Assembly: GCF_041296385.1 (NCBI RefSeq)
Contig: NC_091013.1
Coordinates: 30,017,001 to 30,081,000, forward strand
Direction of reading: 5' to 3'
From: Aphelocoma coerulescens
Taxonomy: Eukaryota > Chordata > Aves > Passeriformes > Corvidae
DNA: 64,000 bases
Under the pieces are notes generated by a model. It made no database searches, had not been told where the DNA came from, and saw only the letters and a list, made by a program, of their open reading frames with translations. Each line of letters opens with the position of its first letter. The first letter of the stretch is position 1. The position numbers and the translations under genes are program-made. Shown here piece by piece: positions 60,851 through 64,000 of the stretch.

Positions 60851-62065
60851 TGGAGATGGAGATGGAGTTGCAATGGCTCTGTCCATTGACATGAGTGGTG
60901 TTACAGAGCACACAGTAGTAGCAATGACTTCCAAAGTTCAGGCCTGGTGGTGAACATTTCCTTAGATGCTAGCAGGAAAGGAAACATCTGCAATGCTTTG
61001 GAAGTTACTATAAGTCACGTTATAAAATGAAGGCTGAGGATTTTTTATAGAATTTTATAATATGGTAGCCAAACCGAAGAGATGCCTCTGAAAAATCCCA
61101 TATAAAAAAAATAGTTATCTTTAAAAATTTACATCCCACATTTAAGGTAATAACTGTACAAACACTAAACACAAAAACACTTAAATGCTTTATTTATTCA
61201 GATGCATCTTTTTTGCATATATCAAAAATTTATGCAGTTAAAAATTCTTTCAAGCAACTGATAAAAAAACTTCCATCTTTTTAAAACAAGAAGACACTTT
61301 CCCAAACACATGTTTTGGCCATTTTGGAAAGTTATGAGGTAAAACATTTAAATTACAAGTCCTCACTGTACAAGAAAAAGGCTTTTTCAATAACTTCATT
61401 TCATGCCAAGCAGGCCTTCCCAATCATCTCTCATGGCTTACAGGGCATGCTTCTATAGAAATTTATAGAGTTTATAATGTGCAACAGATCCTACAGTCCT
61501 TACCCAATAAAATTTCATTGGAATTACTAATCACCAGAGTAGAAAATTTTCATTGATAATGTGTACTGGGAAGTGCCGGGCTCAAACGAATGAAGCCAGT
61601 TTACTCCAGAAAACACTTGTCACAACATTTTATTGCTATAGACTTAAGACTCCAGAGGGACTCCTACTTCCAGTATTGGTTCAGACAGTGCATCAGCATG
61701 CTTGAGGAGAGCAAGGAAAACAGTGTTTCTACCACCTCCCTTCATTTCTACACAGATGAACTGGTGATGCGTCCTCAGTGGTTTTATAACACTACACTAT
61801 CTGCCCAAAATCATATTCACATTTGTTACAAATCGTATTTTATTCAAACCTGATACTATACTAATTTCATACACAAGCACATCTAATATTTTGTGGCCTT
61901 TTTGCACTTCAGAGTTTCAGTGTATGCAGAGCAGCAAATGAATATTCAAACAGACTTTTTGTCATATTTGCTTTTCCTGACACCACTGATGCAGTTCATT
62001 TTGATACAGCAGAAAGAGGTTTTAGAAAACCTAATTTTGGAAAGTGATGTTTTATTGTTCATTAT
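60851..62065. other. Upstream flank of TMEM182, no gene seen
   Basis: AT-rich sequence with no recognisable exon. Distal promoter or an upstream non-coding TMEM182 exon could lie here but cannot be shown from sequence alone. Confidence 0.6.
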
Positions 62066-62102
62066 TAAAGAAAACAAAAAAAAAACCCACAAAAACAAAA
62101 CC

Positions 62103-62134
<32 letters not shown>

Positions 62135-62150
62135 CAGGAAAAAGAAGAAC
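62066..62150. repeat. A-rich simple repeat (CAAAA/CAAA-type)
   Basis: Runs of A interrupted by single C or CC, forming imperfect CAAAA and CAAAC units. It immediately precedes the CR1 3' end. Open frames over it are low complexity (K/N/T-rich or F/L-rich) and not genes. Confidence 0.9.
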
Positions 62151-62189
62151 ACATAGAATGTGCTGTAAAAATTATTACTTCGGGTTTGG

Positions 62190-62308
62190 AATAATTCTTT
62201 AACTTTTGGTCAGCCCTGAAGTAGTCAGGTAGGTGGATTAGATAATTGTTGTAGGTCCCCTCCAACTGAAATATTCTCTTCTGTTCTGTTCAATTCTATT
62301 CTAATGTG

Positions 62309-62312
<4 letters not shown>
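62190..62312 (+). mobile_element. CR1 3' terminus
   Basis: CTTTAACTTTTGGTCAGCCC and the following TTAGATAATTGTTGTAGGTC with a CTCCAACTGAAATATTCT end closely match the known 3' end of an avian CR1 subfamily, including the terminal ATTCT-type short repeat. Only about 120 bp remain, a typical 5'-truncated insertion. This is the clearest lineage marker in the window. Confidence 0.85.

Positions 62313-62343
<31 letters not shown>
62313..62343. repeat. A31 homopolymer tract
   Basis: Thirty-one uninterrupted A directly after the CR1 terminal repeat. CR1 normally ends in a short ATTCT-like repeat, not poly(A), so the run may have been an insertion target or a later expansion. Confidence 0.95.
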
Positions 62344-62346
<3 letters not shown>

Positions 62347-64000
62347 GGATTCAGTTCAGCACTAACATGCCCAAATTTAGACAATTTCATGTAAGCTATA
62401 CGTCTTTCCATCATAATCAATAGTGATCTGGCTCAGTGCAGCCAGAGAGCAGTTCATCACAACCTAGATTAGTCTCAGAGGGCTCAGCTCAGTCACTCGG
62501 GCAGACACCTAGCTGTAGCCAGAGTATCCTGCTGGCTGTCAGCTGCCACTCCAGAAGGGCATTATTTCCCTCTCTGTTTTAAAATATCTGCTAGCCCCAC
62601 ACCGGGTCTTACATACCCCCTCTCACCTTGGATGACACTAGGACCCTGCATGATGGTGACTGAATCGTGTCTGAAAAGAGGTGTACGGTTGCCTTACTGT
62701 CATCTCCTGCAATCAGGTGCTCCAGGATGTCTAAGACATCTACATTTGGCAGGCAGGTATGACAAGGGATTTAGAGGGGGCCGACACCTTTCTTGAGTGA
62801 CAGCTACAGGCCAGGTCCACACCACCTGAAAGTGATCCACGCTACCTCTGTTAAGATGGCTGAATCCAGGCTCCATTACCTTGTCAGGCCATCCTGCATG
62901 CACCACTGAGTGTTTTAGCCAGACCTCAATCAGCTCTGGGCAGGAAAGATCCATGTTTCACATGGAGATGTCTGAAAGCAAAAGTCTTAATCTGCAACTG
63001 AATCCCACACAGTGAATTGGACTTCCCAGCCATTTTGCTGGTGTATGGGTGGCCTTAGAAAGCATCAGCCCAAAGTTCAAGAATTTTATTCAGTGAAAAT
63101 CAAAGACATAGATAGTCCCAACATAAACAAAATCCATGATATGAAGTTCTTCACAATATCCATTAAAAACTTAATTCTGATGCACTGTTTATCACTTAGC
63201 TCATCCTAAATAATGAGAGGTCATAACTTCACAACAGTGAACTTTTCCAACATTAAATCAGAAGAAAAAAGAGGACTCCAGACCCCTGTCTTAGCCACTG
63301 AACCACAATTAATAAAACAACCAATCAAAAAACACCAAATGGCTAGTTCCAGTCACATTGCACCTACCCGTCTTCAAGACAGAAATATGTCAGTGACTCT
63401 GTGAGCCCATTTCTGCCTGAGAGCAACTTACTGTTGTGAGTAGCTTCACTGAAATCAGTTTGCATGAAAAGTTTCACTGAATTCAAATGACAGCTGAATT
63501 ACTGCCTGTGCAGTGCAAGTATTTATTTTTAATATACTGTACATGCACTCGGGTCTCAGTTTAGCATGTTCATCCTGAGAGGATCTAATTTAATTATTCT
63601 CTTTTATATTTATGGCACATTCTCTGGCAGTGTTATCTTCCAAATACTCTAATATTGCCAGCATTATGCCCGTCTATGTCAAGAATGAATCAGAAGCCAT
63701 GTAAGGACTTCTAATGTCAGCTTAAAAATTCATGTTATCTACCACTTGAATACTCAAAGAAAGTCTCAGGGCACTTTTTCTTTAATTAAATTAAATTCTG
63801 AAGGTTCCTCAATAGAAGAAAGTTTCAAGGCAGAGAAAACAGGGCCAGGCTTATTAAGCCAAAACAATCATTATTCTGAATCTTAAACAAAGTCACTCCC
63901 CAACTCCTTTCAAAACTCCTAATTTCTGCAGAAATACTGTCAATTTAAACCAAAATGACTTTGCCAAATTTATCCCTACTATAACAACAATGAAGTAATT
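62344..64000. other. Intergenic, no gene recognised
   Basis: A moderately GC-richer block at 62400-62960 contains open frames with no family resemblance; it may be an unrecognised old repeat. The remainder is AT-rich. In other vertebrates MFSD9 is the upstream neighbour of TMEM182; no MFSD9 exon is seen here. Confidence 0.5.

Noticed and set aside
61893..62265. K/N/T-rich plus frame and F/L-rich minus frames
   Set aside because: Translations of the A-rich tract at 62066-62150 give low-complexity peptides.
1..64000. CRISPR array, operon, phage or plasmid module
   Set aside because: Spliced vertebrate gene, CR1 elements and no prokaryotic gene density; the tandem repeats lack spacer structure.
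1..64000. tRNA, rRNA, snRNA or microRNA genes
   Set aside because: No cloverleaf, U-RNA or known precursor sequence was recognised; the hairpins seen have arms of 8-11 bp, too short for microRNA precursors.

Overview
This is a window of nuclear vertebrate DNA, most likely from a bird; another sauropsid cannot be excluded. It is AT-rich, has low gene density, and contains GT-AG introns, CR1 retroposon fragments on both strands, an avian-type retroviral LTR and long simple repeats. It has no bacterial, phage, plasmid or CRISPR features.

One protein gene can be supported and it is complete: TMEM182, a muscle-enriched four-pass membrane protein of the claudin/PMP22-like group. It lies on the minus strand. 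Five coding exons (60473-60333, 59945-59846, 58438-58340, 49300-49163, 41147-40924) join in frame to a 702-nt CDS of 233 residues plus stop. Every junction is a canonical GT-AG with matching codon phase. A putative promoter with E-box and CArG/MEF2-like matches lies just above the start codon. The 3' UTR runs below 40924.

Layout: 1-40060 is a gene-free region downstream of TMEM182. In other vertebrates this side of TMEM182 is a large desert leading towards POU3F3, so dispersed regulatory DNA is expected, but neither POU3F3 nor any other coding gene is seen here. The stretch holds an 80-bp tandem duplication (8375-8534), a very long perfect GGAA microsatellite (20382-20600), a CR1 remnant (29971-30260), an orphan CpG island containing five perfect 11-bp repeats (about 32990-33400), and several blocks that read like conserved non-coding elements, proposed by eye only. 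40060-60850 is the TMEM182 locus. Its introns carry a perfect 60-bp tandem duplication, an old CR1, an LTR of an endogenous retrovirus in antisense orientation, a 22-T tract and perfect hairpins. 60850-64000 is upstream flank with a CR1 3' end enclosed by A-rich tracts.

No new multi-gene system was found. The points most worth checking are the orphan CpG island, the GGAA array, the antisense LTR in TMEM182 intron 3, the perfect 60-bp duplication and the candidate regulatory blocks. Most long open frames here are chance or low-complexity frames and are listed as rejected.
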